A DNA stretch of 64,000 bases. Origin: Chitinophaga varians. GTDB taxonomy: Bacteria; Bacteroidota; Bacteroidia; Chitinophagales; Chitinophagaceae. The DNA is taken from contig NZ_JACVFB010000003.1 in the NCBI RefSeq assembly GCF_014529945.1, positions 1,054,001 to 1,118,000 of the forward strand, read 5' to 3'. The notes below the pieces were generated by a model. It was not told the DNA's origin. It made no database searches and saw nothing but the letters and a program-made list of their open reading frames with translations. Shown here piece by piece: positions 26,246 through 34,909 of the stretch; positions within the stretch are counted from its first letter, which is position 1; every line of letters starts with the position of its first letter. The position numbers were made by a program, and so were the translations under genes.

Positions 26246-26707
26246 ATGTCAAATCTTGAAAAACTAATCACACAAAAAAATTTCGGAGATGAACATCAGC
26301 GGGGACTCGTGAGCCTCATCTTCATCGGCAACTGGATCACCTCCCGCCATCAGCAGTTTTTCAAACGTTACGACATCACCATGCAGCAGTACAATATACT
26401 GCGCATCCTTCGCGGACAACACCCCAAAGCAGCCAGTATCAATGTGTTGAAAGACCGTATGCTCGACAAAATGAGCGATGTGTCGCGCCTCGTGGAAAGA
26501 CTGCGCAAAGCAGATCTGGTGGAACGTAAAAGTTGTGAACTCGACCGAAGAGCAGTAGACGTAAAAATCACTGCCAAAGGCCTGGAACTGCTCAGCGCCA
26601 TCGATACAGAAATCAGTCACCTCAATGACATGTTCAAAGCACTAAACGAAAAAGAACTCAGTCAGCTGAATAAACTGCTGGACAAAATGCTGGAAGCGTA
26701 TCACTAA
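26246..26707 (+). CDS. MarR-family transcriptional regulator
   Basis: The 153-residue winged-helix protein has QQYNILRILRG, a recognition-helix region (ASINVLKDRMLDKMSDVSRLVERL) and the wing KADLVERKSCELDRRAVDVKITAKGLELL, all typical of MarR. It may control its convergent MFS neighbour, whose stop overlaps its own by four bases, or itself; a TAATTTTG box lies at 26157-26164 near a GTTAAC-CAGT-GTTAA repeat that could be an operator. The ligand is unknown. Confidence 0.88.
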   Translation: MSNLEKLITQKNFGDEHQRGLVSLIFIGNWITSRHQQFFKRYDITMQQYNILRILRGQHPKAASINVLKDRMLDKMSDVSRLVERLRKADLVERKSCELDRRAVDVKITAKGLELLSAIDTEISHLNDMFKALNEKELSQLNKLLDKMLEAYH

Positions 26708-27939
26708 ATTTCTTCCAGATAATTCAGGTCTTTCCCGAAAGTTTCTTCAATTTTCCAGGCTGCAACCATCGCAATACCGATACATACCACGGCTACGACT
26801 GCACCGCTCTGCAGAAAAGTAAAATAACTTTGTACCTGCACAAACAACAGGGATATCAGGGGTAACATGCCCCGCGCAAAATTAGGTACGGTAGTGGCCA
26901 CCGTGGCCCGCAGATTGGTACCAAAACTCTCGGCTGCAATAGTGACAAAAATGGCCCAGAAACCAACACTGAAACCAAGAATAAAACAAACAGTATAAAA
27001 CACCCAGGTGGCTGCCCCAAACATATTCAGGTACACGGCCACCATGGCTCCCGTCAACGCCAGGAACACCAACATCACTTTACGCCGGCTTTTCCACAAC
27101 TGACTGAGTAAACCGGAAGAGAAATCACCCAGGGTAAGTCCTGCATAACAGAAAGCCACGGCATCACCCGGGCTAATGGCGCCGGCTACATTCATTTCCT
27201 TCGCAAACTTATTGGAGAAAGCAATCAGGATACCTACCACAAACCAGGTAGGTGCCCCTAACAGGATACATTTCAGGTATTTGAGAAACCGGTCCCGGTT
27301 GGTAAATAAGGCATGAAAACTCCCCCTGGCCGTAGTGGAAGTACGTACGGCATTAAACATATGTGATTCCATCACACTTACCCTCAGTATCAGCAAACAC
27401 AGGCCCAGACCACCCCCTATGAAATAACAGATACGCCAGTCGCCCACCAGTTTAGCGATCAGATTGGCAGCTACTGCCCCCGAAACGCCCACTGTGGCTA
27501 CAATCATGGTACCATAACCACGCTTTTCTTTTGGCAGGATCTCCGATACCAGTGTAATGCCAGCTCCCAGTTCTCCCGCCAACCCAAAGCCGGCAACGAA
27601 ACGCCATAAAACATATCCGTTGATGCTATGGACAAAACCATTGGCAATATTGGCCACGGAATAAATGAGAATGGAACCGAACAGCACACTCAAACGCCCT
27701 TTTTTATCACCGATAATACCCCAGACAATGCCGCCTATCAACAAGCCGAGCATCTGAATATTAATCAGCAACAGGCCGGCGCCGGCGTCTATTTCATTTT
27801 GTGGCAATCCCAGTTCCTTCAGGCTGGGAACACGTACGATGGTAAAAAGAAGCAGATCATAGATATCTACAAAATAACCCAGTGATGCAACGATCACGGC
27901 GATGTTAAAGATAGAAGCCGGGCGGCTATCAGTTTTCAT
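26704..27939 (-). CDS. MFS transporter (metabolite/H+ symporter type)
   Basis: The 411-residue protein has about twelve hydrophobic helices. The first cytoplasmic loop motif is GIIGDKKGRLSVLF (the MFS signature G-x-x-x-D-x-x-G-R-R/K). The N-terminal DIYDLLLFTIVRVP and RFVAGFGLAGELGAGITLVSE resemble the AAHS/MHS branch for aromatic or dicarboxylic acids and sugars. The substrate is unknown. It lies 3' to 3' against the MarR gene and downstream of dedA, with a terminator between dedA and this gene. Confidence 0.85.
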   Translation of the reverse strand: MKTDSRPASIFNIAVIVASLGYFVDIYDLLLFTIVRVPSLKELGLPQNEIDAGAGLLLINIQMLGLLIGGIVWGIIGDKKGRLSVLFGSILIYSVANIANGFVHSINGYVLWRFVAGFGLAGELGAGITLVSEILPKEKRGYGTMIVATVGVSGAVAANLIAKLVGDWRICYFIGGGLGLCLLILRVSVMESHMFNAVRTSTTARGSFHALFTNRDRFLKYLKCILLGAPTWFVVGILIAFSNKFAKEMNVAGAISPGDAVAFCYAGLTLGDFSSGLLSQLWKSRRKVMLVFLALTGAMVAVYLNMFGAATWVFYTVCFILGFSVGFWAIFVTIAAESFGTNLRATVATTVPNFARGMLPLISLLFVQVQSYFTFLQSGAVVAVVCIGIAMVAAWKIEETFGKDLNYLEEI

Positions 27940-27975
27940 GTGGAACTTTGGTTGATAAAATAAATAACGGTTAAA

Positions 27976-28008
27976 ATAAAAAAAATGGGCCAGTTACAGC
28001 CCATTTTT
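27976..28008 (-). terminator. Terminator after dedA
   Basis: The minus-strand hairpin ATGGGC-TGTAACTG-GCCCAT is followed by a run of eight or more T. Confidence 0.8.
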
Positions 28009-28017
28009 CAAAAATTC

Positions 28018-28704
28018 TTATAAAGTTGTATCGGAGGTATTGGTCACTTCCGATTGGTCCGGATCAGGATGATGTTTCACTTTTCCGGAAATCAGTTTAA
28101 TAATCACCGGTAATGTAGTGATCACAATGATCACGAGTATGATCAGCTCCAGGTGGTTTTTCAGATTGGGAAAGAATTTGTCCAGATAGTGGCCTGCCAG
28201 CATCATGGAAAATACCCAGGAGAAGGAACCAATCACATTAAACAGCATGAACTTCTTTCTGTCCATCTGCACCATACCTGCCACAATGGGAGCGAAGGTG
28301 CGGATAATGGGAAGGAAACGGGCCAGGAAAATAGCGCCGCCACCGTATCTCACAAAGAAGTCATGCGCCTGATGCAGGTGTTTCTTTTTGAAGAAGAAAG
28401 TATCTTTCTTTTTAAATAACAGGGGACCGGATTTATTGCCAAACCAGAAGCCTACCATATTACCCAGTACGCCAGCCAGCGCAATCAGCAGCATCACAAC
28501 AAAAAACGGCATATCGAAGAAACTCCGGCAGAGATCTGCACTGTATATGCCTGCTACAAAGAGCAGGGAATCGCCGGGAAGAAAGAAGCCAATAAATAAA
28601 CCGGTCTCCGCAAAAATAATCGCCAGTAACAGGTACAGGCCTCCGTGTTCAATAATCCACGAGGGATTAATGAGGTGTTTAAAAAACTCTAAAATCTGGT
28701 CCAT
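28018..28704 (-). CDS. DedA/VTT-family membrane protein
   Basis: The 228-residue membrane protein has the family motifs IIFAETGLFIGFFLPGDSLLFVAG (re-entrant, with F-x-P-G-D/E) and the central RYGGGAIFLARFLPIIRTFAPIVAGM with R-F-x-P-x-x-R. Such proteins flip or sort lipids such as undecaprenyl phosphate and support envelope homeostasis. The C-terminus is His/Asp-rich and probably cytoplasmic. Downstream of the glutamate-type symporter gene on the same strand, with a 48-base gap. Confidence 0.9.
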   Translation of the reverse strand: MDQILEFFKHLINPSWIIEHGGLYLLLAIIFAETGLFIGFFLPGDSLLFVAGIYSADLCRSFFDMPFFVVMLLIALAGVLGNMVGFWFGNKSGPLLFKKKDTFFFKKKHLHQAHDFFVRYGGGAIFLARFLPIIRTFAPIVAGMVQMDRKKFMLFNVIGSFSWVFSMMLAGHYLDKFFPNLKNHLELIILVIIVITTLPVIIKLISGKVKHHPDPDQSEVTNTSDTTL

Positions 28705-28752
28705 GCTAATAAATTCTGTTCAGAATCGGTAAAATAAGAATAAAACTGTTAT

Positions 28753-30069
28753 CTATTTGTTAACTAAAATCCCATTGCTATCATCGCCCGGTCCCAGCTT
28801 ATTCTCCCATTTAGACACCACCGCAGTGGCCATAGCGTTACCAATTACGTTGGTAGCAGAACGGCCCATGTCCAGCAGATGGTCCACCCCCAGCAGCAGC
28901 AACAATCCTGCTTCCGGAATATGGAACATGGACAGGGTACCGGCTATTACCACGAGGGAAGCCCTTGGTACGCCCGCGATACCTTTACTGGTGATCATCA
29001 ATACCAGCAGCATCGTGATCTGCTGATCAATACCCAGGTGCATGCCATAAGCCTGTGCAATAAACAGGCTGGCAAACGTCATATACATCATAGAGCCATC
29101 CAGATTAAAGGAATAGCCCAGGGGTAATACAAAACTTACAATACGGTTGTCGCAGCCAAATCTCTCCAGTTCAGCCATGGTACGTGGATACGCCGCTTCA
29201 CTGCTGGCAGTGCCGAAAGCCAGTAACAGCGGATCTTTGATACCACCCAGCAGGCGGAACACCCGTTTGCCGAGTATCAGCCATCCTACCAATGCCAGTA
29301 CGATCCATAAGCTAAACAGGCCCAGATAAAACTGGATAATAAATTTACCATACACCAGCAGAACAGAAAGCCCTTTGGTGGCGATGATAGCGGCCATTGC
29401 GCCAAATACCGCGAACGGGGCGAAGTTCATGACAAAGCCGGTCACTTTCAGCATAATATGCGCCACGCTGTCCATCAGTTTCACTACCGGCTGCGCTTTC
29501 TCACCAATGGCGGCAGCTGCCACGCCAAAGAAAATCGCAAATATCACGATCTGCAGAATTTCATTTTTAGCCATGGCTTCAATCACACTATCCGGCACCA
29601 CATGGTGGAAAAACCCTCTCAGTGTCATATCTGCCTTGGCAATGCCTGTACTGGCATGCGTATCGGGCAGCGGAAGATTGAGAGACAGGCCGGGCTTCAT
29701 GATATTTACCAGCACCAGACCCAGGAACAATGATACAAAGGTTGCACTGATAAACCACAGCATGGTCTTGCCTCCTACGCGGCCTACAGCCTTGATGTCG
29801 CCCATCTTGGCCACGCCTACTACCAGTGTGGAAAACACCAGCGGAGCAATAATCATTTTTACCAGTCGCAGGAAAATATCTGTCAGAATGGAAATCCTGT
29901 CAGCAAAAACCTGAGGGGCGTCGCTTTGAGCAATGGTGGCCACTCCGCCGGGTTTCACAAGCTGATCAGCAGGAACAGCATAAGCCAGCCAAACCGCATA
30001 ACCAGTACTGATGCCCACCAACATGGCAATAAAAATGAACAGAGTAAGCCTATTTGATGATTTCTTCAT
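28753..30069 (-). CDS. Dicarboxylate/amino acid:cation symporter (DAACS)
   Basis: This is a 438-residue sodium- or proton-coupled symporter of the GltP/DctA family. Landmarks are KMIIAPLVFSTLVVGVAKMGD, AFGTASSEAAYPRTM (the serine-rich re-entrant loop HP1), FVLPLGYSFNLDGSMMYM (TM7, the NMDGT-like motif, here NLDGS) and GVPRASLVVIAGTL (HP2). It transports glutamate, aspartate or C4-dicarboxylates; the exact substrate is not set by sequence alone. It may be followed by dedA in one transcript. Confidence 0.92.
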   Translation of the reverse strand: MKKSSNRLTLFIFIAMLVGISTGYAVWLAYAVPADQLVKPGGVATIAQSDAPQVFADRISILTDIFLRLVKMIIAPLVFSTLVVGVAKMGDIKAVGRVGGKTMLWFISATFVSLFLGLVLVNIMKPGLSLNLPLPDTHASTGIAKADMTLRGFFHHVVPDSVIEAMAKNEILQIVIFAIFFGVAAAAIGEKAQPVVKLMDSVAHIMLKVTGFVMNFAPFAVFGAMAAIIATKGLSVLLVYGKFIIQFYLGLFSLWIVLALVGWLILGKRVFRLLGGIKDPLLLAFGTASSEAAYPRTMAELERFGCDNRIVSFVLPLGYSFNLDGSMMYMTFASLFIAQAYGMHLGIDQQITMLLVLMITSKGIAGVPRASLVVIAGTLSMFHIPEAGLLLLLGVDHLLDMGRSATNVIGNAMATAVVSKWENKLGPGDDSNGILVNK

Positions 30070-30277
30070 GCAACGCCAGGATTTTTTCTTCTTTAAAAAA
30101 TTTAATAATTGTTGTAACCGGAAAATTTCCCAAAAATAAGGTTCTGCCGGTACAAATAAGCGTTTCAGGGCAAAATAAAAGTATCCGATCTAGATTTTAG
30201 ATATTATATTTGACGATCGACGTACAACACAACAGAACTAAACTACCTTAAAACATCAACCACAACTTTTCTTTTGT

Positions 30278-31753
30278 ATGGGTCTTCTATTTTCCAGAAC
30301 CAAGTCTTTAAATCAGCTCATGAATGAGGCGAGCGAGTCAGAGAAAGGACTGAAACGATCTTTATCCGCAACAAACCTTGTTGCGCTGGGTATAGGCGCT
30401 ATCATAGGCGCAGGTCTGTTTTCCCTGACTGGTCTGGCAGCAGCCAACAATGCCGGCCCCGCCGTTACTATCTCTTTCCTCGTAGGCGCCATTGGTTGCG
30501 CTTTTGCAGGTCTTTGCTATGCCGAATTTGCCTCCATGATTCCTATTGCAGGAAGTGCTTATACCTACTCCTACGCTACCATGGGTGAATTCATGGCATG
30601 GATCATCGGATGGGACCTCGTATTGGAGTACGCACTGGGCGCGGCTACCGTAGCCATTAGCTGGTCGCAGTACCTGGTGAAATTCCTGCATCACTTTAAT
30701 ATTCATCTGCCTGCACAGCTGACGGCATCTCCTTTTGAAACCGTTACGCTGATGGATGGCTCTACCGTACACGGGTACATGAACTTCCCGGCTATCCTGA
30801 TCGTAGGCGCACTCTCCATGCTGCTGATCCGTGGTACCCGTGAATCAGCCTTCACCAATGCCTTGCTGGTAGCCCTGAAAGTAACAGTGGTACTGGTGTT
30901 CATTGCTGTGGGCTGGAACCATGTAAACCCGGACAACTATCATCCTTATATTCCTGAAAACCAGGGCTTCGGCCACTTCGGTATTTCCGGCGTATTACGG
31001 GGTGCTGCCGTGGTGTTCTTCGCCTTCATCGGTTTCGACGCGGTATCTACTGCGGCACAGGAAGCGAAAAAGCCGCAGAAAGATATGCCTATCGGTATTC
31101 TGGGCTCACTGGTCATCTGTACCATACTGTACGTGCTGTTTGCACACGTGATGACCGGCCTCGCCAACTACAAAGAATTTAAAGACAGCGCCGCACCGGT
31201 AGCGATCGCCATTGCGAAAACACCGTACGGCTGGTTACAACAAGCCATCATCCTCGCTATCCTGGCAGGTTATACCTCTGTGATCCTGGTAATGCTCATG
31301 GGACAGTCCCGTGTGTTCTATTCCATGTCCAAAGATGGCTTGCTGCCTAAAACCTTCTCTGATGTACATCCGAAATACCGCACGCCGTATAAATCCAACC
31401 TCCTGTTCATGGTGTTTGTAAGCCTGTTCTCCGCTTTCGTGCCGGTGCACGTGGTGGGTGAGATGGTGAGCATTGGTACACTCTTCGCGTTTGTGCTGGT
31501 ATGTATCGGTATCATCATTATGCGCAAAAAGCAGCCCAATGCCCCCAGACCGTTCAGAACACCGCTGGTGCCTTTTGTTCCGATCATGGGTATCATTATC
31601 TGCATCGTCATGATGGGCGCGCTGCCATGGGATACCTGGTTACGACTGGCTATCTGGATGGGCCTCGGTTTCATCATCTACTTTGCCTACAGCAAGAAAA
31701 ACAGTAAGATCGGACAGCAAAACGAACAACAGAGCGTTGTTGAGAAATTGTGA
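30278..31753 (+). CDS. APC-family amino acid permease
   Basis: The 491-residue protein has twelve or more helices. LVALGIGAIIGAGLFSLTGLAAANNAGPAV is the first broken helix of the APC superfamily, with the GAIIG-G substrate loop. YAEFASMIPIAGSAYTYSYATMGEF and FFAFIGFDAVSTAAQEAKKPQKDMPIGI are typical of the CAT/YfnA branch. It probably imports cationic or other amino acids. TATATTTG at 30205-30212 is a possible -7 box. Divergent from the DAACS gene; it ends in a strong terminator. Confidence 0.9.
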   Translation: MGLLFSRTKSLNQLMNEASESEKGLKRSLSATNLVALGIGAIIGAGLFSLTGLAAANNAGPAVTISFLVGAIGCAFAGLCYAEFASMIPIAGSAYTYSYATMGEFMAWIIGWDLVLEYALGAATVAISWSQYLVKFLHHFNIHLPAQLTASPFETVTLMDGSTVHGYMNFPAILIVGALSMLLIRGTRESAFTNALLVALKVTVVLVFIAVGWNHVNPDNYHPYIPENQGFGHFGISGVLRGAAVVFFAFIGFDAVSTAAQEAKKPQKDMPIGILGSLVICTILYVLFAHVMTGLANYKEFKDSAAPVAIAIAKTPYGWLQQAIILAILAGYTSVILVMLMGQSRVFYSMSKDGLLPKTFSDVHPKYRTPYKSNLLFMVFVSLFSAFVPVHVVGEMVSIGTLFAFVLVCIGIIIMRKKQPNAPRPFRTPLVPFVPIMGIIICIVMMGALPWDTWLRLAIWMGLGFIIYFAYSKKNSKIGQQNEQQSVVEKL

Positions 31754-31780
31754 TCCTGTCGTCACCAACGATATTTACAG

Positions 31781-31818
31781 AAAACCGCCCGGCCACTTTT
31801 CCCGGGCGGTTTTCTGTT
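31781..31818 (+). terminator. Terminator after the APC permease
   Basis: AAAACCGCCCGG / CCGGGCGGTTTT with an 8-10 base loop and a T-rich tail. Confidence 0.9.
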
Positions 31819-31931
31819 ATAAAAGGGCTCCATTTTCGCGGAAAGTTCTCTAAATTTGCATCTTTATTAGCCTTTTGAGGTAAATCACCTCCAATTGTTA
31901 TCATTCACAAATAATTAATTTATAACCCATT

Positions 31932-32642
31932 ATGGGAAGGATATTTGAAGTAAGAAAGTCAACCATGTTTGCCCGCTGGGACAGGATGGCCAAAGCATTC
32001 ACAAGAGTCGGTAAAGAAATCGCTATTGCAGTAAAAAATGGTGGCCCTGACCCCGACAACAACCCTGCACTGCGCCGTTGCATACTCAACGCCAAAAGCG
32101 CCAACATGCCTAAAGATCGTGTGGAAGCGGCTATCAAACGCGCGATGGGTAAAGACAAGACTGATTACGAGGAAGTAGTATACGAAGGTTACGCCCCTCA
32201 TGGCGTGGCGGTGATCATCGATACTGCGACTGACAATACCACCCGTACTGTAGCCAACCTCCGTATGCACTTCACCAAAGGTGGCGGCGCGCTGGGCAAC
32301 AGTGGTTCTGTAGGTTTCCTGTTCAACCGTGTAGGTGAATTCAAAGTGAAAAATGCAGGCCAGGACCTGGAAGAACTGGAGCTGGAACTGATTGATTTCG
32401 GTCTGGAAGAAATCGGAGAAGACAGTGAAGGCAACATCATTATCCGGGCTGCTTTCAATGAATTTGGCAATATGGCCAAAGCGCTGGAAGACAAAGGACT
32501 GGAAGTGACCAGCTCTGAGCTGAAACGCATTCCTACCACCACCGTGGAACTGAATGAAGAACAGGCCAAAGAAGTACTGGAACTGGTAGATCGTCTGGAA
32601 CAGGATGATGACGTACAGCAGGTATTCTATAATCTGAAATAA
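31932..32642 (+). CDS. YebC/PmpR-family protein
   Basis: The 236-residue protein begins MGRIFEVRKSTMFARWDRM and has KVGKEIAIAVKNGGPDPDNNPALR and NMPKDRVEAAIKRAMG, variants of the family's conserved N-terminal segment. The middle VYEGYAPHGVAVIIDTATDNTTRTVANLRMHFTKGGGALGNSGSV is diagnostic. Long regarded as transcription regulators, family members are now also linked to relief of proline-stalled ribosomes. TAAATTTG at 31851-31858 is a possible -7 box. Confidence 0.93.
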   Translation: MGRIFEVRKSTMFARWDRMAKAFTRVGKEIAIAVKNGGPDPDNNPALRRCILNAKSANMPKDRVEAAIKRAMGKDKTDYEEVVYEGYAPHGVAVIIDTATDNTTRTVANLRMHFTKGGGALGNSGSVGFLFNRVGEFKVKNAGQDLEELELELIDFGLEEIGEDSEGNIIIRAAFNEFGNMAKALEDKGLEVTSSELKRIPTTTVELNEEQAKEVLELVDRLEQDDDVQQVFYNLK

Positions 32643-32663
32643 AGGTTATTTCCATAAAAAAAG

Positions 32664-32692
32664 AACGTCCCGGCAAATGCCGGGACGTTTCT
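32664..32692. terminator. Bidirectional terminator
   Basis: AACGTCCCGGC-AAAT-GCCGGGACGTT, with TTTCTATTT on the plus strand and CTTTTTTTATGG on the minus strand, separates the convergent yebC and response-regulator genes. Confidence 0.9.
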
Positions 32693-32719
32693 ATTTCAGG
32701 TTTAAAAAACAATCAGGCG

Positions 32720-33448
32720 CTAAGCCTTCTCAATGATGTGGGTGCGGTCCATCTCGTTGATGACCAGCATAAGTCCTTTTCCGTGAAAGGTTTCTATCCG
32801 GATAGAGGGATCCATGGCAATATGCCGGCGTAAGCGACTCAGGTAAACGTCCATTACCCTTTGTGCCAGGTAACCGTCAGCTCCCCAGACACTCGCCAGG
32901 ATATGCTCCCTTTTTAGTTTTTTATTAGAGTTTTCACACAGATAGCGCAGTAATTCCGCCTCCTTGGGAGCGATCCGCACGTGATTCTCTACCTCATTGT
33001 CTTTATGCCGCAGCTGAAGCTGGGAATAATCGAAAACAAGGTTACCTACTGTATAGACAATCCGCTTCTCACTTCGAAGCAGACGGCTGCGTTTAATGTA
33101 GACTTTAATACGGCTGATCAGTTCATCCGTATTGAAGGGCTTTACCAGGTAATCATCCGCCCCGATATCAAACCCCTGCAACCTGTCCTGCTCCATATAA
33201 CGGGAAGAAGTAAATACGATGGGGATATTAAAATCCGTGGCCCGTATTTCTCCCGCCAGTGTAAAACCGTCTTTCCTGGGCATTACTACGTCCAGGATGC
33301 ATAAATCAAAAATCGTTTCCTGGAATTTCTCCCAACCGGCCTGTCCGTCGATGGCATGCGTTACTTCAAAATTGGCACGCTCCAGCTGCCGCTTGAGCAC
33401 TTTGGCAAAAAATTCATCGTCCTCTACCAATAGAATACGTGATTTCAT
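32720..33448 (-). CDS. OmpR-family response regulator
   Basis: The 242-residue protein has a receiver domain (LLVEDDEFFAKVL, phospho-acceptor Asp53 in CILDVVMPRKDG, Thr/Ser in FTSSRY, Lys in DDYLVKPF) followed by a winged-helix domain (RIAPKEAELLRYLCENSNKKLKREHILASVWG..VMDVYLSRLRRHI). No histidine kinase gene is adjacent, so it is an orphan here. Similar RprY-like regulators occur in Bacteroidota; the target genes are unknown. Confidence 0.92.
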   Translation of the reverse strand: MKSRILLVEDDEFFAKVLKRQLERANFEVTHAIDGQAGWEKFQETIFDLCILDVVMPRKDGFTLAGEIRATDFNIPIVFTSSRYMEQDRLQGFDIGADDYLVKPFNTDELISRIKVYIKRSRLLRSEKRIVYTVGNLVFDYSQLQLRHKDNEVENHVRIAPKEAELLRYLCENSNKKLKREHILASVWGADGYLAQRVMDVYLSRLRRHIAMDPSIRIETFHGKGLMLVINEMDRTHIIEKA

Positions 33449-33700
33449 ATTTCGGTTGAATTTTGAAGGTGACCTCCTGAATTTAGCGACTTCCCCCTTC
33501 TTAAAAACGCAGTCGGTACCAGAAGGTACTGTCCCGTTTTTATATATTTTAATTCTATAAGGGTAAATTATACGTTTTCAAAATTATACTAAAACCGGTG
33601 ACCATTCTGTTCAAGTTACAGGAGTTATTCAGCTTATTCATTCTTCAGACAAAAATTAATAGTTATTTATAAGAGGATTACTTAAATATACAAACACATG

Positions 33701-33749
33701 AAAAAAATATCAAAATAATATTTTATTGTATTTTATTGATATTATTTTG
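33701..33749 (-). terminator. AT-rich terminator overlapping a stop codon
   Basis: CAAAATAATAT (33749-33739 on minus) pairs with ATATTATTTTG (33721-33711) and is followed by ATATTTTTTTC. The stem begins inside the coding end of the 2-hydroxyacid dehydrogenase gene. Confidence 0.6.
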
Positions 33750-34688
33750 ACCTTTCCCCTGGAGATATTGACGAACATTCTCTACTGCCACGCGCATCAA
33801 CCGGCCACGTGCCGCCTGCGTTGCCCACGCGATATGTGGTGTAATAATAGTTCCCGGCGCCTGCACCAGCGGATGATCTGCCGCGGGCGGCTCTGTGGAA
33901 AGCACATCCAGCCCCGCTCCTGCTATCACCCCTTCTCTTAACGCCTCTGCCAGATCGGCCTCCTGAATCAGCGGCCCCCGGCTGGTATTGATCAACAATG
34001 CTGTTTTCTTCATCGTTTTCAGTAAAGATGCATTCACAAACTCCCGGTTCTCCTGATTCAGCGGGCAATGTAATGACACAATATCCGCTTCCCGGAAACA
34101 GGTGGCCTGGTCCACAAAAGTCACCCCTTCCATTTTGTCTCTTTCAGGGTGTCTATGACTGGCGATCACTTTCATTCCAAAAGCCAGTGCGATCCTCGCC
34201 ACCGCCTGTCCTATCTGCCCAAACCCTACAATACCAAGCGTACGGCCTTCCAGTTCGGTCAGCGGCGTTTTCCAATAGCTGAAATCCACGCTGGAAGCCC
34301 ATTCGCCGGCTCTCACACTTTCAGCATGTAAACCGGTATGGTAACACAATTCCAATATTAATGCAAAAGTAAGCTGCGCCACTGAAGCAGTACTGTAAGC
34401 GGGAACATTCGTAACAGGTATTTTCCGGGCCGTAGCGGCAGGAATATCCACCACATTATACCCTGTAGCCATTACCCCGATATATTCGAGGAAAGGCAGG
34501 TTATGGATCGTTTCCGCGCTAACGATCGCCTTATTGGTCAGCAGTATATGCGCATCTTTTGCCCGTTCCGCCACCAGATTTGCCGGCGTACGATCATAGA
34601 TGGTCACCTTTCCCAAAGCCTGCAGTGGCGCCCAGTCCAGGTCACCAGGATTTAAAGCATATCCGTCCAGTACAACTATGTTTTTCAT
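33723..34688 (-). CDS. D-2-hydroxyacid dehydrogenase
   Basis: This 321-residue NAD(P)-dependent oxidoreductase has the binding fold LGIVGFGQIGQAVARIALAFG (Gx-Gx-x-G) and a catalytic set of Arg in LINTSRGPLIQEADLAEAL, Glu in GLDVLSTEPP and His in IITPHIAWAT. TGYNVVDIPAA and AYSTASVAQLTFALIL are typical of glycerate/hydroxypyruvate reductases, so that activity is the best guess. Monocistronic; a 220-base gap separates it from the E1 gene end. Confidence 0.88.
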   Translation of the reverse strand: MKNIVVLDGYALNPGDLDWAPLQALGKVTIYDRTPANLVAERAKDAHILLTNKAIVSAETIHNLPFLEYIGVMATGYNVVDIPAATARKIPVTNVPAYSTASVAQLTFALILELCYHTGLHAESVRAGEWASSVDFSYWKTPLTELEGRTLGIVGFGQIGQAVARIALAFGMKVIASHRHPERDKMEGVTFVDQATCFREADIVSLHCPLNQENREFVNASLLKTMKKTALLINTSRGPLIQEADLAEALREGVIAGAGLDVLSTEPPAADHPLVQAPGTIITPHIAWATQAARGRLMRVAVENVRQYLQGKGQNNINKIQ

Positions 34689-34842
34689 ATATTTCTGTTT
34701 GTTCGTTAAATATACATGATGAATTAAATAATTATTAACTCAGCCTGCTACCGTTCTGCACTTTGAAAAAATGCCACACCTTTGCTGCGCCATAATAGCA
34801 AAATACTAAGCTTGCAATAACTGCTTGATTAAATTTAAAACA

Positions 34843-34885
34843 GAAGCCACCGCATATGCAGATTGGATGCATGTACGGTGGCTTC
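34843..34885 (-). terminator. Terminator after the E1 gene
   Basis: GAAGCCACCG/CGGTGGCTTC with an inner GCAT-rich loop, followed on the minus strand by TGTTTTAAATTTAA. Confidence 0.65.
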
Positions 34886-34909
34886 GCCAATTATAAGCAA
34901 GTTTATTTT